The notes: generated by a model from the sequence alone, not told the origin. A stretch of 21,776 nucleotides of DNA from an uncultured Oscillospiraceae bacterium (GCA_934457235.1 CAKSHT010000020.1:1-21776), one strand, 5' to 3'; shown: positions 1 to 7,084, numbered from the stretch's first letter. A program made the numbers and translations.

Positions 1-9
1 GGCTTATAT

Positions 10-26
10 TATCACGTGCTGTGATA
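10..26. repeat. Short inverted repeat, possible operator
   Basis: TATCAC, five bases, then GTGATA form a perfect 6-bp dyad at the left edge of the window, about 55 bases upstream of the probable promoter of the first gene. It has no T-run, so it is not a terminator. It could be a protein-binding site for this gene or for a gene outside the window. The function is inference only. Confidence 0.3.
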
Positions 27-80
27 CAACGTCCGTGTTTGGCATAATACTGCGGTTTTTTGCGATTATGGGAAAAACTC

Positions 81-109
81 TTGCAATTCTGAAAAAAATG
101 TGATATTGT
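81..109 (+). promoter_or_regulatory. Candidate promoter of the Fe-alcohol dehydrogenase gene
   Basis: TTGCAA (81-86) and TATTGT (104-109) are separated by 17 bases; each matches the sigma-A consensus at four of six positions. Transcription would start near 116, where a short hairpin begins. A TTGTGC word lies at 144-149 in the leader. Confidence 0.4.
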
Positions 110-115
110 ATATTT

Positions 116-130
116 GCAGGAATATCCTGC
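116..130 (+). other. Short hairpin at the predicted 5' end of the first mRNA
   Basis: GCAGGA, loop ATA, TCCTGC make a perfect 6-bp stem starting at about the expected transcription start. It has no U-run and lies well upstream of the ribosome site, so mRNA 5'-end protection is the simplest guess. Confidence 0.35.
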
Positions 131-171
131 GGCAGAAAATAAATTGTGCAGAACAACAAGGAGGAACCATC

Positions 172-1305
172 ATGGATTTTCAGATCGTGCTGCCGGGAAA
201 GACTATCGCCGGCAAGGGTGCATTAGCACGCGCTGGACTTGGAAGGTACGGCAAAAAACCGCTTGTCGTCACGGGGAAATATACTGCGAAATCTCCCGCC
301 TGTGCTGAACTTATGGAATATGTCCCTGAATGTGTTGTTTTCGACGGGATAACTGGTGAACCCACCGTTGAGATGATAAACGCAGGAGTTGCAGTGTATC
401 ATGATAATTCCTGCGATTATGTCATTGGAATAGGCGGCGGCAGTGCGCTTGACAGCGCAAAAGCTGTAGCAGCGATGTCGGCTCTCGGCGGAAATATTGC
501 TGATTACATGGGCAGGGAAATAGACGGCGTTTTTCCACCGGTGATACTTATTCCGACCACCGCCGGAACAGGCTCGGAAGCTACGAAATTCACAATAATC
601 ACAGACACTGAAAAAGATATCAAAATGCTGCTGAAAGGCGACAAGCTGCTTCCTGACCTTGCGGTGCTGGATTATTCCTATACGATATCCTCGCCGAAGT
701 CCGTTACGGCTGCGACGGGTATGGACGCTCTCACGCATGCCATTGAAAGTTATACTTCCCGCAAGGCAAATCCCATAACCGACACCTTTGCGCTGTCTGC
801 GATGAAGAGGATTTTCGCCAACCTGCCCACGGCGTGCAACAATCCCGCAGACGAATATGCCCGTGAACAAATGCTGATCGCGGCGTACGAAGCGGGAGTG
901 TGCATAAACAATGCTTCCGTCACCATTGTTCACGGAATGAGCCGCCCAATTGGAGCCTTGTTCCATGTTCCGCACGGAATCTCAAACGCAATGCTGGATA
1001 TAAAGTGTCTGGGATTCGCCGCGCAGGGTGCTCCGGAAAAGTTCGCTGCGGCTGCACGGGGAGTCGGTGTTTCGGAGAAATCTGACGATAAAGCCGCTGC
1101 ACAGGATTTTCTTACGGCGCTTGAAAAGCTGTGCAGCGAAGTTGAGATTCCTACGCTCGCGGAGTACGGAATAGACCGCGGGAGGTTCTTTGCCGCAATG
1201 GACAAGATGGCAGATGACGCCCTTGCAAGCGGCAGTCCGTCAAATACGATCAGGGAGGTCACGAAGCAGGACATACTGAATATTTATGCTTCTCTCTGGG
1301 ATTGA
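172..1305 (+). CDS. pydE: Iron-containing alcohol dehydrogenase, candidate malonic semialdehyde reductase PydE
   Basis: This 377-aa protein is a full-length group III metal-dependent alcohol dehydrogenase. The nucleotide-binding GGGS lies at residues 88-91, followed by the PTTAGTGSE block. The four metal ligands are D185 and H189 (in GMDALTHAIE), H254 (VHGMS) and H268 (VPHG). The start at 172 was chosen because AAGGAGG precedes it by the right distance; an upstream in-frame ATG at 100 would translate through that ribosome site. It likely reduces malonic semialdehyde, made from beta-alanine by the aminotransferase at 11177-12499, to 3-hydroxypropionate with NAD(P)H. The family is seen directly; the substrate is inferred from context, since malonic semialdehyde reductases called PydE are known from pyd clusters of Bacilli and Clostridia. 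It sits in its own unit upstream of pydC. Other aldehydes cannot be excluded. Confidence 0.85.
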   Translation: MDFQIVLPGKTIAGKGALARAGLGRYGKKPLVVTGKYTAKSPACAELMEYVPECVVFDGITGEPTVEMINAGVAVYHDNSCDYVIGIGGGSALDSAKAVAAMSALGGNIADYMGREIDGVFPPVILIPTTAGTGSEATKFTIITDTEKDIKMLLKGDKLLPDLAVLDYSYTISSPKSVTAATGMDALTHAIESYTSRKANPITDTFALSAMKRIFANLPTACNNPADEYAREQMLIAAYEAGVCINNASVTIVHGMSRPIGALFHVPHGISNAMLDIKCLGFAAQGAPEKFAAAARGVGVSEKSDDKAAAQDFLTALEKLCSEVEIPTLAEYGIDRGRFFAAMDKMADDALASGSPSNTIREVTKQDILNIYASLWD

Positions 1306-1309
1306 ATCA

Positions 1310-1348
1310 TTGTGCCATGGCATATACAAACGCTGTGCCGCAGGCACA
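1310..1348. promoter_or_regulatory. Two palindromes upstream of the pydC promoter, candidate operators
   Basis: TGCCATGGCA (1313-1322, inside TTGTGCC...) is a perfect 10-bp palindrome. TGTGCC-GCA-GGCACA (1334-1348) is a perfect 6-bp dyad. Both share a TGCC-n-GGCA core, and their centres are about 23-24 bp apart, roughly two helical turns. They lie about 75-105 bp upstream of the predicted pydC start, a typical activator position. No T-run follows, so neither is a good terminator for the preceding gene. The PucR protein of this locus is the obvious candidate ligand, by inference. Confidence 0.45.
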
Positions 1349-1384
1349 AATTACGCAGATTTGACATGAATTTTGCGAAAAAGG

Positions 1385-1413
1385 TTGACACAGCACAATA
1401 ATCACGCTATAAT
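1385..1413 (+). promoter_or_regulatory. Consensus sigma-A promoter of pydC
   Basis: TTGACA (1385-1390), 17 bases, TATAAT (1408-1413): six of six matches in both boxes at ideal spacing. The expected start is near 1420. A GCACAA word (1393-1398) lies in the spacer, where a bound protein would block polymerase. So strong a promoter for a catabolic gene suggests that control acts by repression or after initiation. Confidence 0.85.
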
Positions 1414-1426
1414 CATTACATAAAGC

Positions 1427-1463
1427 AACGGCGCTTGGTTCTCATATGAGACCGGGTGCCGTT
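1427..1463 (+). other. Long hairpin in the pydC mRNA leader
   Basis: The leader folds on itself almost completely: AACGGCGCTT pairs with GGGTGCCGTT (several G-U pairs), continuing inward through GGT/ACC and CTC/GAG with one bulged T at 1440. It begins about 7 bases after the predicted start site and ends about 30 bases before the ribosome site. The downstream bases (TTGGTTTATC) are only weakly U-rich, so an mRNA-stabilising or regulatory hairpin fits better than a strong terminator. Confidence 0.5.
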
Positions 1464-1508
1464 TGGTTTATCATCAGACAGAAATAAATAAGCAAAGGAG
1501 AGTTTTTT

Positions 1509-2771
1509 ATGTACACATGCAGCTACGACAGAATGAAGGACAAGATTGATACTTTCAGCAAATTCGGTGACGCAGGACACGGTGGAATCACCCGTTACTC
1601 TCTCTCGCCGGAAGCTATCCAGGCGCGGAACGAGTTCCGCCGCAGAATGGAAGCCATCGGCGCAACTATCGAAGTGGATGACGTTGCATGCATGTATGCA
1701 ACGCTCCCCGGCTCTGATCCCGATGCGAAGCGCATCGTTATGGGATCCCATGTGGACAGCGTAAAGAACGGCGGAAACTACGACGGTATCCTTGGCGTAA
1801 TGAGTGCGATGGAGGTGCTTGAAACTGTTGCTGAGCACAAAATCCCGCACAAGCACCCTCTGACCGCGATGATCTGGACGAACGAAGAAGGCTCTCTGTA
1901 TCCTCCGGCAATGATGTGCTCCGGAATTATCTGCTACGATTATCTGCCGGAGGATATCCGCAGCAAGTTCAGATTTGAGGATATGATGGCGTCAAAGAGC
2001 ATTCTGGATAACAAATCCACATTCGGAGAGGCACTGGAAAAGTCCGGATTCAAGGGGGACAGAAAGTTCCGCATTTCCCCGGAGAAGTACATGTACATGT
2101 TCGAAACTCACATCGAACAGGGTCCTATCCTTGAGGATGCCGGCAACGATATTGGTGTGGTTGACTGCGTACTCGGCATGTTCAACTACAGACTGAAGTT
2201 CTACGGGCAGACCACACATGCAGGCACATTCCCTATGCCGAAGAGAAAGGACGCATTTCTTGCAGCTTCGCAGGCTCTGTGCTACCTGCATGAGGAGATA
2301 GACAAGCTGGGTTATTCTGATCTGGTTTACACCACCGGCGAGGTCGTATGTCACCCGTGCGTACATACGTGCGTTCCGGATTTCTTCGATTTCTCGTTCG
2401 ACGCACGTCATGAGGATCCCAAGGTGCTTGAAAAGGTTCTGGATATCGTCAAGAGCTGCGCTGAAAAGACCTGGGCAGGCTGTACCTGTGAGGTTGTCAA
2501 GGCATGGAACCGCGACACAGTTTACTATGATAAGAAGCTCGTCAGCTACGTCAAGACAGCCGCTGAGGAGACTGGTATCAAGCATCAGTATATTCATTCC
2601 GGTGCAGGTCATGATGCCCAGTTCTGCGCATACATGATACCCACAACGATGGTGTTCGTACAGAGCAGGGACGGACTTTCCCACTGCGAGAAAGAGTTCA
2701 GCTCCGTGGAGCACTGCACAGAGGGCGCTACTGTAATGCTTAACGCTGTGCTCAAGGCTGATAAGGACTGA
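1509..2771 (+). CDS. pydC: M20-family amidohydrolase, N-carbamoyl-beta-alanine (3-ureidopropionate) hydrolase PydC
   Basis: A 420-aa metal-dependent hydrolase of the M20/M28 type, in the branch with N-carbamoyl-amino-acid hydrolase and allantoate amidohydrolase. Visible signatures are GSHVDS (H81, D83), NYDG (D92), NEEG (E126/E127), ETHIEQGP (H201), GAGHDA (H368) and GLSHCEKE (H392), so the two-metal site looks complete. In context it should split N-carbamoyl-beta-alanine into beta-alanine, CO2 and ammonia, the third step of reductive pyrimidine degradation. AAGGAG eight bases before the ATG supports the start. It has its own consensus promoter and a strong terminator, so it is probably monocistronic. 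Sequence alone cannot exclude allantoate or N-carbamoyl-alpha-amino acids as substrates; the neighbours favour the pyrimidine route. Confidence 0.87.
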   Translation: MYTCSYDRMKDKIDTFSKFGDAGHGGITRYSLSPEAIQARNEFRRRMEAIGATIEVDDVACMYATLPGSDPDAKRIVMGSHVDSVKNGGNYDGILGVMSAMEVLETVAEHKIPHKHPLTAMIWTNEEGSLYPPAMMCSGIICYDYLPEDIRSKFRFEDMMASKSILDNKSTFGEALEKSGFKGDRKFRISPEKYMYMFETHIEQGPILEDAGNDIGVVDCVLGMFNYRLKFYGQTTHAGTFPMPKRKDAFLAASQALCYLHEEIDKLGYSDLVYTTGEVVCHPCVHTCVPDFFDFSFDARHEDPKVLEKVLDIVKSCAEKTWAGCTCEVVKAWNRDTVYYDKKLVSYVKTAAEETGIKHQYIHSGAGHDAQFCAYMIPTTMVFVQSRDGLSHCEKEFSSVEHCTEGATVMLNAVLKADKD

Positions 2772-2792
2772 CACGCATAAGTGAATAATGCT

Positions 2793-2827
2793 ATCCGGGC
2801 GGCTTCGGCTGCCCGGATTTTATATAT
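2793..2827 (+). terminator. Intrinsic terminator of pydC
   Basis: ATCCGGGCGGC, loop TTCG, GCTGCCCGGAT form an 11-bp stem with one G-U pair and a stable UUCG tetraloop, followed by TTTATATATTT. It lies 21 bases after the pydC stop. Confidence 0.9.
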
Positions 2828-2970
2828 TTAGAATGAATAATACGATTTTAGAATATTCATTTTAGCACTGCGTAATTATATAGAATAAACACCGGAAGCA
2901 TTGCGCGTCCTGCAATACGTATTAAGTCTCCGATCGTTGACAAACTGCATGGAGTGTTATTTTGCTGATA

Positions 2971-3100
2971 TTGTGTGCTGACGCACAAGGTACATAGTTA
3001 TGCGGTAGCACAAGTGATTACCTTTGTGTGCATTCCTTATATTGAATGAGAAATTTGGGTGAATAATGTTGTGCAATTAGCTTAAATGTTCTGCGGCACA
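2971..3100. promoter_or_regulatory. Cluster of TTGTG/CACAA words upstream of the transporter operon
   Basis: The AT-rich stretch before the operon promoter carries repeated related words: TTGTG-N8-CACAA (2971-2988), GCACAA (3008-3013), TTGTGTGC (3024-3031), TTGTGC (3069-3074) and GGCACA (3095-3100, abutting the -35 box). They form loose dyads. The same word is found at 144-149, 1310-1315, 1393-1398 and 16060-16065, always in control regions. I read them as candidate sites for one regulator, probably the PucR protein encoded in this operon. No gene was found between 2772 and 3262. Confidence 0.4.
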
Positions 3101-3129
3101 TTGACATCGTGCGCAGTTTGCTGTATACT
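3101..3129 (+). promoter_or_regulatory. Near-consensus promoter of the transporter-pyd operon
   Basis: TTGACA (3101-3106), 17 bases, TATACT (3124-3129): eleven of twelve consensus positions at ideal spacing. Transcription should start near 3136, giving a leader of about 125 bases before the ATPase start. Confidence 0.8.
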
Positions 3130-3197
3130 TGTATCAAGAACAAAGCAAGTGAATATGAAATAAATCAAATACAAACTTGCAAAAAACGAAGCTGAAG

Positions 3198-3246
3198 AAT
3201 CAGGGCAATGGCGCCAATGACGACGCGATTACCCTGATTTTTGTTT
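3198..3246 (+). terminator. Terminator-like hairpin in the operon leader, possible attenuator
   Basis: AATCAGGG (3198-3205) pairs perfectly with CCCTGATT (3232-3239); further inward AAT/ATT and GCG/CGC can pair. TTTTTGTTT follows at once. The hairpin lies downstream of the operon promoter and ends about 10 bases before the ribosome site, so it would end or hinder transcription before the first gene. No complementary antiterminator was found upstream, and no known riboswitch consensus was recognised. It could equally sequester or space the ribosome site. Confidence 0.5.
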
Positions 3247-3262
3247 AGAAGGAGTGATCAAT

Positions 3263-4039
3263 ATGGCAAACGAGAACACAGAGATCATGCTGGACAGCAT
3301 CGGCATGGTGTACAAGGATCAGGGCGGAAACGACGTCACGGCGCTCACCAACGTAACGCTGGACATCAGGAAGGGCGAGTTCATCTCGCTGCTCGGTCCT
3401 TCGGGCTGTGGCAAGACGACGCTCCTCAGAATAATCGCAGACCTGCTCCGCCCGACATCGGGAACCATCACGGTCGGCGGGGTAACTCCCCGTGAGGCAA
3501 GGCTGGCTCAGCGATACGGAATCGTATTTCAAAGTCCGGTGCTTTACGACTGGCGCACAGTACGCAGGAACGTGATGCTTCCGCTGGAGATAATGCATGT
3601 TCCGAAAGACGAGCGCGAGGACATCGCGGACAGCATGCTTGAGATGGTGGGACTTACGAACTTCGCAAACCACTATCCGAACCAGCTTTCAGGAGGCATG
3701 CAGCAGAGAGTGGGCATTGCGAGGGCACTGGCGATACGTCCGGAGATACTTCTGATGGACGAACCGTTCTCAGCCCTGGACGAATTCACCCGTGAGAAGC
3801 TGCATATCGACCTGCTCAAGATCTGGCGAAAGACCAACAAGACGGTGATTTTCGTAACGCACAACATATCCGAGAGCGTATTCCTTTCCGACCGCGTGTG
3901 CGTATTATCTCCGCACCCCGGACGGCTCTCCGCAGTAGTCGATATCGACCTGCCGCGGCCGCGTACGCTGGATATGACGGATACGCAGCATTTCACAGAA
4001 CTTGTTGCAAAGGTGCGCGGCAGCTTTGAGGGAGTTTAA
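3263..4039 (+). CDS. ABC transporter ATP-binding protein, NitT/TauT (SsuB/ThiZ-like) family
   Basis: The 258-aa ATPase of the importer in this operon. Walker A GPSGCGKT is at residues 45-52; the Q-loop (FQSP), ABC signature LSGGMQQR, Walker B LLMDEP with the D-loop SALD, and the H-loop VTHN follow in the normal order. Length and motifs match ATPases of nitrate/sulfonate/taurine and thiamine-precursor importers. The ATG at 3263 is preferred because GGAG lies nine bases upstream; a GTG nine bases earlier abuts that site. It powers the two permeases directly downstream from the cytoplasmic side. The substrate is inferred, from the pyrimidine-degrading enzymes in the same operon, to be a pyrimidine or close relative. 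Confidence 0.88.
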   Translation: MANENTEIMLDSIGMVYKDQGGNDVTALTNVTLDIRKGEFISLLGPSGCGKTTLLRIIADLLRPTSGTITVGGVTPREARLAQRYGIVFQSPVLYDWRTVRRNVMLPLEIMHVPKDEREDIADSMLEMVGLTNFANHYPNQLSGGMQQRVGIARALAIRPEILLMDEPFSALDEFTREKLHIDLLKIWRKTNKTVIFVTHNISESVFLSDRVCVLSPHPGRLSAVVDIDLPRPRTLDMTDTQHFTELVAKVRGSFEGV

Positions 4040-4051
4040 GGAGGGAACGGC

Positions 4052-4903
4052 ATGACAACAGCTAAAAAAGTGCACGGCGGACCGCTCCCGGTGCTGAAAC
4101 GCTTCGTACATTCAAAGCACATGGTCACGCTGGTATGGATATTCGGAATAGTGGTCATCTGGGAAATATTCGCTTGTATCGTTGCGGCGACCAAGCGCAC
4201 TCCGGTGAATGTACTGCCGCACCTTTATGAGATCATCGGTTCATTCTTCAGCGACAAGAAAGTAACCGGAAAAATGACGATGATCGAGCTTATCGGCACG
4301 GCGTGCGGCGAAACGCTTTCCCGCGCGGGTATAGGATTTCTTGTCGGTATTGCGGCGGGCTACATACTGGCTCTGCTGATGAACCTGTCAAGGGTGGTGG
4401 AGAAGATCGCATTCCCGTATCTGATGATAATTCAGATGATACCTATTCTGGGTATGGCGCCGATAATCCTTTCGATAACCGGCGACATCAATTCCGCGAG
4501 AATAGTCATTGCGGCGATACTTACATTCTATCCGGTTTCAACGAACGTGCTCGCAGGTTTCCGGTCAGTCGAAAAAGAGAAGCACGAACTGATGTACAGC
4601 TACGCTGCGAATAAGTTCCAGCTCTATACCAAAACGCTTATCCCGGCTTGCATTCCGTATTTCTTCACAGGACTGAAAATCTCAGCTCCGATGGCGATAA
4701 CCGCTTCGATACTGGTTGACACTCTACAGGGCGGAAACGGGCTCGGATGCATGTTGTCACAGTCGCTTAAAGGCGGAATGACACGTCTGGTATTCTGGAA
4801 TATCGTACTGATAAGCGCGGTGATAGGTATTCTGAGTTTTGTGCTGATGGGACTTATAGAAAGAATTCTCTGCCCATACAAGCGCAACAAGACCAGCGAC
4901 TGA
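4052..4903 (+). CDS. ABC transporter permease, NitT/TauT family (first)
   Basis: A 283-aa membrane protein of the binding-protein-dependent transport family (SsuC/TauC/ThiX type). It begins with a basic cytoplasmic stretch and a first hydrophobic helix near residues 25-48, then about five further membrane helices. The EAA-type coupling loop, around ELMYSYAANKFQLYTK, contacts the ATPase. A strong AGGAGGG precedes the ATG, and the gene starts 12 bases after the ATPase stop. The operon holds a second, different permease, so the importer is probably a heterodimer. This is less usual, since the common NitT/TauT layout has one permease gene forming a homodimer. Confidence 0.87.
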   Translation: MTTAKKVHGGPLPVLKRFVHSKHMVTLVWIFGIVVIWEIFACIVAATKRTPVNVLPHLYEIIGSFFSDKKVTGKMTMIELIGTACGETLSRAGIGFLVGIAAGYILALLMNLSRVVEKIAFPYLMIIQMIPILGMAPIILSITGDINSARIVIAAILTFYPVSTNVLAGFRSVEKEKHELMYSYAANKFQLYTKTLIPACIPYFFTGLKISAPMAITASILVDTLQGGNGLGCMLSQSLKGGMTRLVFWNIVLISAVIGILSFVLMGLIERILCPYKRNKTSD

Positions 4904-4914
4904 GGAGGAATATA

Positions 4915-5715
4915 ATGAAAACGAAAAAATGGCTTGGCATTCTCTCCGGCGTTGGATTACCGCTTCTGTTCGGCGTTGTGATATTCGTGCTGTGGCAGAC
5001 GCAGGTACTGCATTCCTGGCTGGGAACTGATACGATAACGCTTCCGCTGCCGACCCGTATCAGCGAGATAATCTCCCAGAACAAGGACAGTATCGGCAGC
5101 CAGGTAAAAATGACGCTGATCGTTGCCCTGGGCGGACTTGCAGCGGGAAGCATCCTGGGATATCTCATTGCGGTAGTTGCTTCGATATTCCGTAAATGGG
5201 GTGCAGGTGGCCTGACGATCGTTTCCGCGTTCAACGCTATACCGATAGTCGCGCTGGCTCCGGTAATAAACAACTGGACACGCGATGTCAGCAATGATGT
5301 TTCCGTAAGAAGCACGCTTGCAAAGATGATCGTGGTTACGATATCCTGCACGGCGGCGATGAGTGTGAACGCGTTCCGCGGACTGACGGAACTGAAGCCG
5401 TTCAGCGAGGATCTGATGACCTCGTACGCGGCGTCAAAGATAGTGGTATTCACGAAGCTCCGTCTGCCGAATTCATTGCCTTATGTTTTCACAGCGCTGA
5501 GGGTCAGCGTACCGGCGAGCGTCATCGGCGCGCTGGTAACTGAATATTTTGCAGAGGATACGGTCGGCGTCGGCAGGCAGATACGCGAGAACATCGTCAA
5601 GGGGCAGTATCCGACGGCATGGGCTTACATCGCGACGGCGTGCGCGATAGGCATCGGAATGTACATCGTTCTGATGCTGGTAGAAAGGGTAGTACTCAAA
5701 CGCAGAAGGGCGTAA
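4915..5715 (+). CDS. ABC transporter permease, NitT/TauT family (second)
   Basis: A 266-aa integral membrane protein, the second permease of the importer. A hydrophobic helix (about residues 7-26) follows a short basic start, an extracytoplasmic stretch comes next, and then the five-helix permease core. The coupling loop around EDLMTSYAASKIVVF resembles that of its neighbour, but the rest is clearly diverged, so it is an ancient paralogue and not a recent duplicate. It starts 11 bases after the first permease with its own GAGGAGG site. It probably pairs with the first permease to form the channel. Confidence 0.87.
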   Translation: MKTKKWLGILSGVGLPLLFGVVIFVLWQTQVLHSWLGTDTITLPLPTRISEIISQNKDSIGSQVKMTLIVALGGLAAGSILGYLIAVVASIFRKWGAGGLTIVSAFNAIPIVALAPVINNWTRDVSNDVSVRSTLAKMIVVTISCTAAMSVNAFRGLTELKPFSEDLMTSYAASKIVVFTKLRLPNSLPYVFTALRVSVPASVIGALVTEYFAEDTVGVGRQIRENIVKGQYPTAWAYIATACAIGIGMYIVLMLVERVVLKRRRA

Positions 5716-5765
5716 CTCTTCCGTTTGGTATAGAACAATGGTATAAAGAAAGGCAGGTACACACT

Positions 5766-6950
5766 ATGAAAGAAGAAAGAAAGAGATTTTTACTTGCAGG
5801 AGTTGCAGCAATACTGGCATGCACACAGTTTACGGCATGTTCCGGCGGTACTTCCAGCAGCGGTAGCACATCTTCCGCCAGTTCTGCTGACAGCTCTTCG
5901 GCAGCTGATGTTTCCGAGGCAGTGACCAGCTCCGCAGCAGAGGAAAGCACCGCAGGTGCAATGACCAGCGAGGAGATAGTCAAGTCCGCTGCTGCAGAGG
6001 GAACGGTCGGTAACTGGGGTCTTGGCAACGAGTATGAGATTCAGGCGCTGCTGACAAAGTACGGACTTCCCACAGATTATATCACACAGGATTTCACGAT
6101 GGATCAGTTTGACAGCGACAGTGTAAAGCTGGCGTCCGCAATGACGTATAACGAGCTTGGTCTGGTAGTAAACAGCTACGACGGCGGCTATGGCTATGGA
6201 GATAGCGTAAGCGTTATTGACATGAACGACGAGGGCGTTGCGATGCTGGAGGATAACCTGTTCACGTCCAAGGCATTTGCTGAGGCAAATCCGAATACCG
6301 TAAAGGCGTTTGTTTCCGCTTCTATGAAGGGCTGGGCTTATGCATGCGAGCACCCGGACGAGGCAGCTGAGATCGTATTCGAGGCAGGTTCCTCGGTATC
6401 CGCGGATCACCAGGCTTACATGGCTTCCGAGGTTGCAAAACTGGTAACAACCGATATGAACGGCAATTCCGTTTCCGCTGCCGATGTAGGTAACATGGAC
6501 GAAGCCGCAATGCAGCAGACCCTTGACCTTGCAAAGCAGTACATCATTCTTGAGGACAGCACCGCAAAGGATAAGCTTGCTTCGCTGACCCTGGACGATA
6601 TCCGCAGCACTGACTTCCTTACCTACGACCCGGCGACCGACGGCGCTCCCGAAAAGACCTCCGTTTCCGTACAGCTCAAGTGGCTTCCGCAGGCTCAGTT
6701 CATGGGCTACTATGTGGCTTCTGCAAAGGGCTACTACGATGAAGTCGGTCTGACCGTTGACATAATCTCCGGCGGCGGTGATATCTCTGAAACTACCGCA
6801 GTTTATAACGGCACTGTTGATTTCGGCGTAACATGGGTATCCAGCCTCATCAACGCGAATGCGGGCGGCATGGAGCTGCTTGAAGTTGCGCAGGTATATC
6901 AGAGATCCGGTCTGGTGCTGGTTTACAAGAACGACAACTACACAAAGTAA
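5766..6950 (+). CDS. NMT1/ThiY-type substrate-binding lipoprotein with circularly permuted domain order
   Basis: A 394-aa lipoprotein: basic start, hydrophobic helix, probable lipidated Cys25 (FTAC-SGG), and a Ser/Ala linker to about residue 65. The binding fold follows in swapped order. Residues 79-270 (from TVGNWGLGNEYE through SAMTYNE and MNDEGVAMLED to the KAFVSASMKGW region) match what is normally the second part of an NMT1/THI5-family protein. Residues 300-394 (VSVQLKWLPQAQFMGYY, then FGVTWVSS, ending in LVLVYKNDNYTK) match what is normally the first part. Nothing is obviously missing. The ATG at 5766 is chosen because the signal peptide starts there; an open frame upstream to 5619 overlaps the permease. 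It should deliver the ligand, perhaps a pyrimidine, to the importer. Family and order are seen; ligand is inferred. Confidence 0.88.
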   Translation: MKEERKRFLLAGVAAILACTQFTACSGGTSSSGSTSSASSADSSSAADVSEAVTSSAAEESTAGAMTSEEIVKSAAAEGTVGNWGLGNEYEIQALLTKYGLPTDYITQDFTMDQFDSDSVKLASAMTYNELGLVVNSYDGGYGYGDSVSVIDMNDEGVAMLEDNLFTSKAFAEANPNTVKAFVSASMKGWAYACEHPDEAAEIVFEAGSSVSADHQAYMASEVAKLVTTDMNGNSVSAADVGNMDEAAMQQTLDLAKQYIILEDSTAKDKLASLTLDDIRSTDFLTYDPATDGAPEKTSVSVQLKWLPQAQFMGYYVASAKGYYDEVGLTVDIISGGGDISETTAVYNGTVDFGVTWVSSLINANAGGMELLEVAQVYQRSGLVLVYKNDNYTK

Positions 6951-6980
6951 CTATAAAATAGACTTTTCCATTCCCACGGC

Positions 6981-7048
6981 AGATCCTCGCTCCGGCGAGG
7001 ATTTGTCGGAAAGCCCGGTGCAGCGATGTACCAGGTTTTCCGACAAAT
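6981..7048 (+). other. Two abutting hairpins between the binding-protein gene and dihydropyrimidinase gene
   Basis: ATCCTCGC-TCCG-GCGAGGAT (6983-7002) is a perfect 8-bp stem, extendable to about 10. It shares two to four bases with a second, perfect 12-bp dyad, ATTTGTCGGAAA (7001-7012) with TTTCCGACAAAT (7037-7048), whose loop can fold again (GGTGC/GTACC). Neither is followed by a U-run. An RNA-processing or stability element separating the abundant binding protein from the enzymes is likely; the shared bases would also allow a switch between folds. Confidence 0.55.
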
Positions 7049-7084
7049 ATAGATTTGCCAGAACAAATACAAGGAGGCTTTGAT

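Noticed and set aside
223..975. 250-aa minus-strand open frame
   Set aside because: Lies opposite the alcohol dehydrogenase, whose metal and cofactor motifs are intact; it has no ribosome site and no recognisable family.
1334..1348. Terminator for the alcohol dehydrogenase gene
   Set aside because: The dyad is only 6 bp and is followed by AATTACG without a T-run; an operator reading fits better.
1992..2774. 260-aa minus-strand open frame
   Set aside because: Shadow of the M20 hydrolase, whose catalytic residues H201, H368 and H392 are encoded on the plus strand here.
3130..3253. Known riboswitch (TPP, guanidine/ykkC, xanthine NMT1-motif) upstream of the importer
   Set aside because: The family link to thiamine-precursor importers made TPP plausible, but the conserved TPP, ykkC and mini-ykkC cores are not present and no antiterminator pairing was found.
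5619..5765. Extended N-terminus of the permuted lipoprotein
   Set aside because: It would overlap the second permease by about 100 bases and bury the signal peptide; the ATG at 5766 gives a proper lipoprotein start.
5766..6950. Frameshifted or broken binding-protein gene
   Set aside because: The reading frame is continuous, has one signal peptide and contains both halves of the fold; the anomaly is order, not damage.
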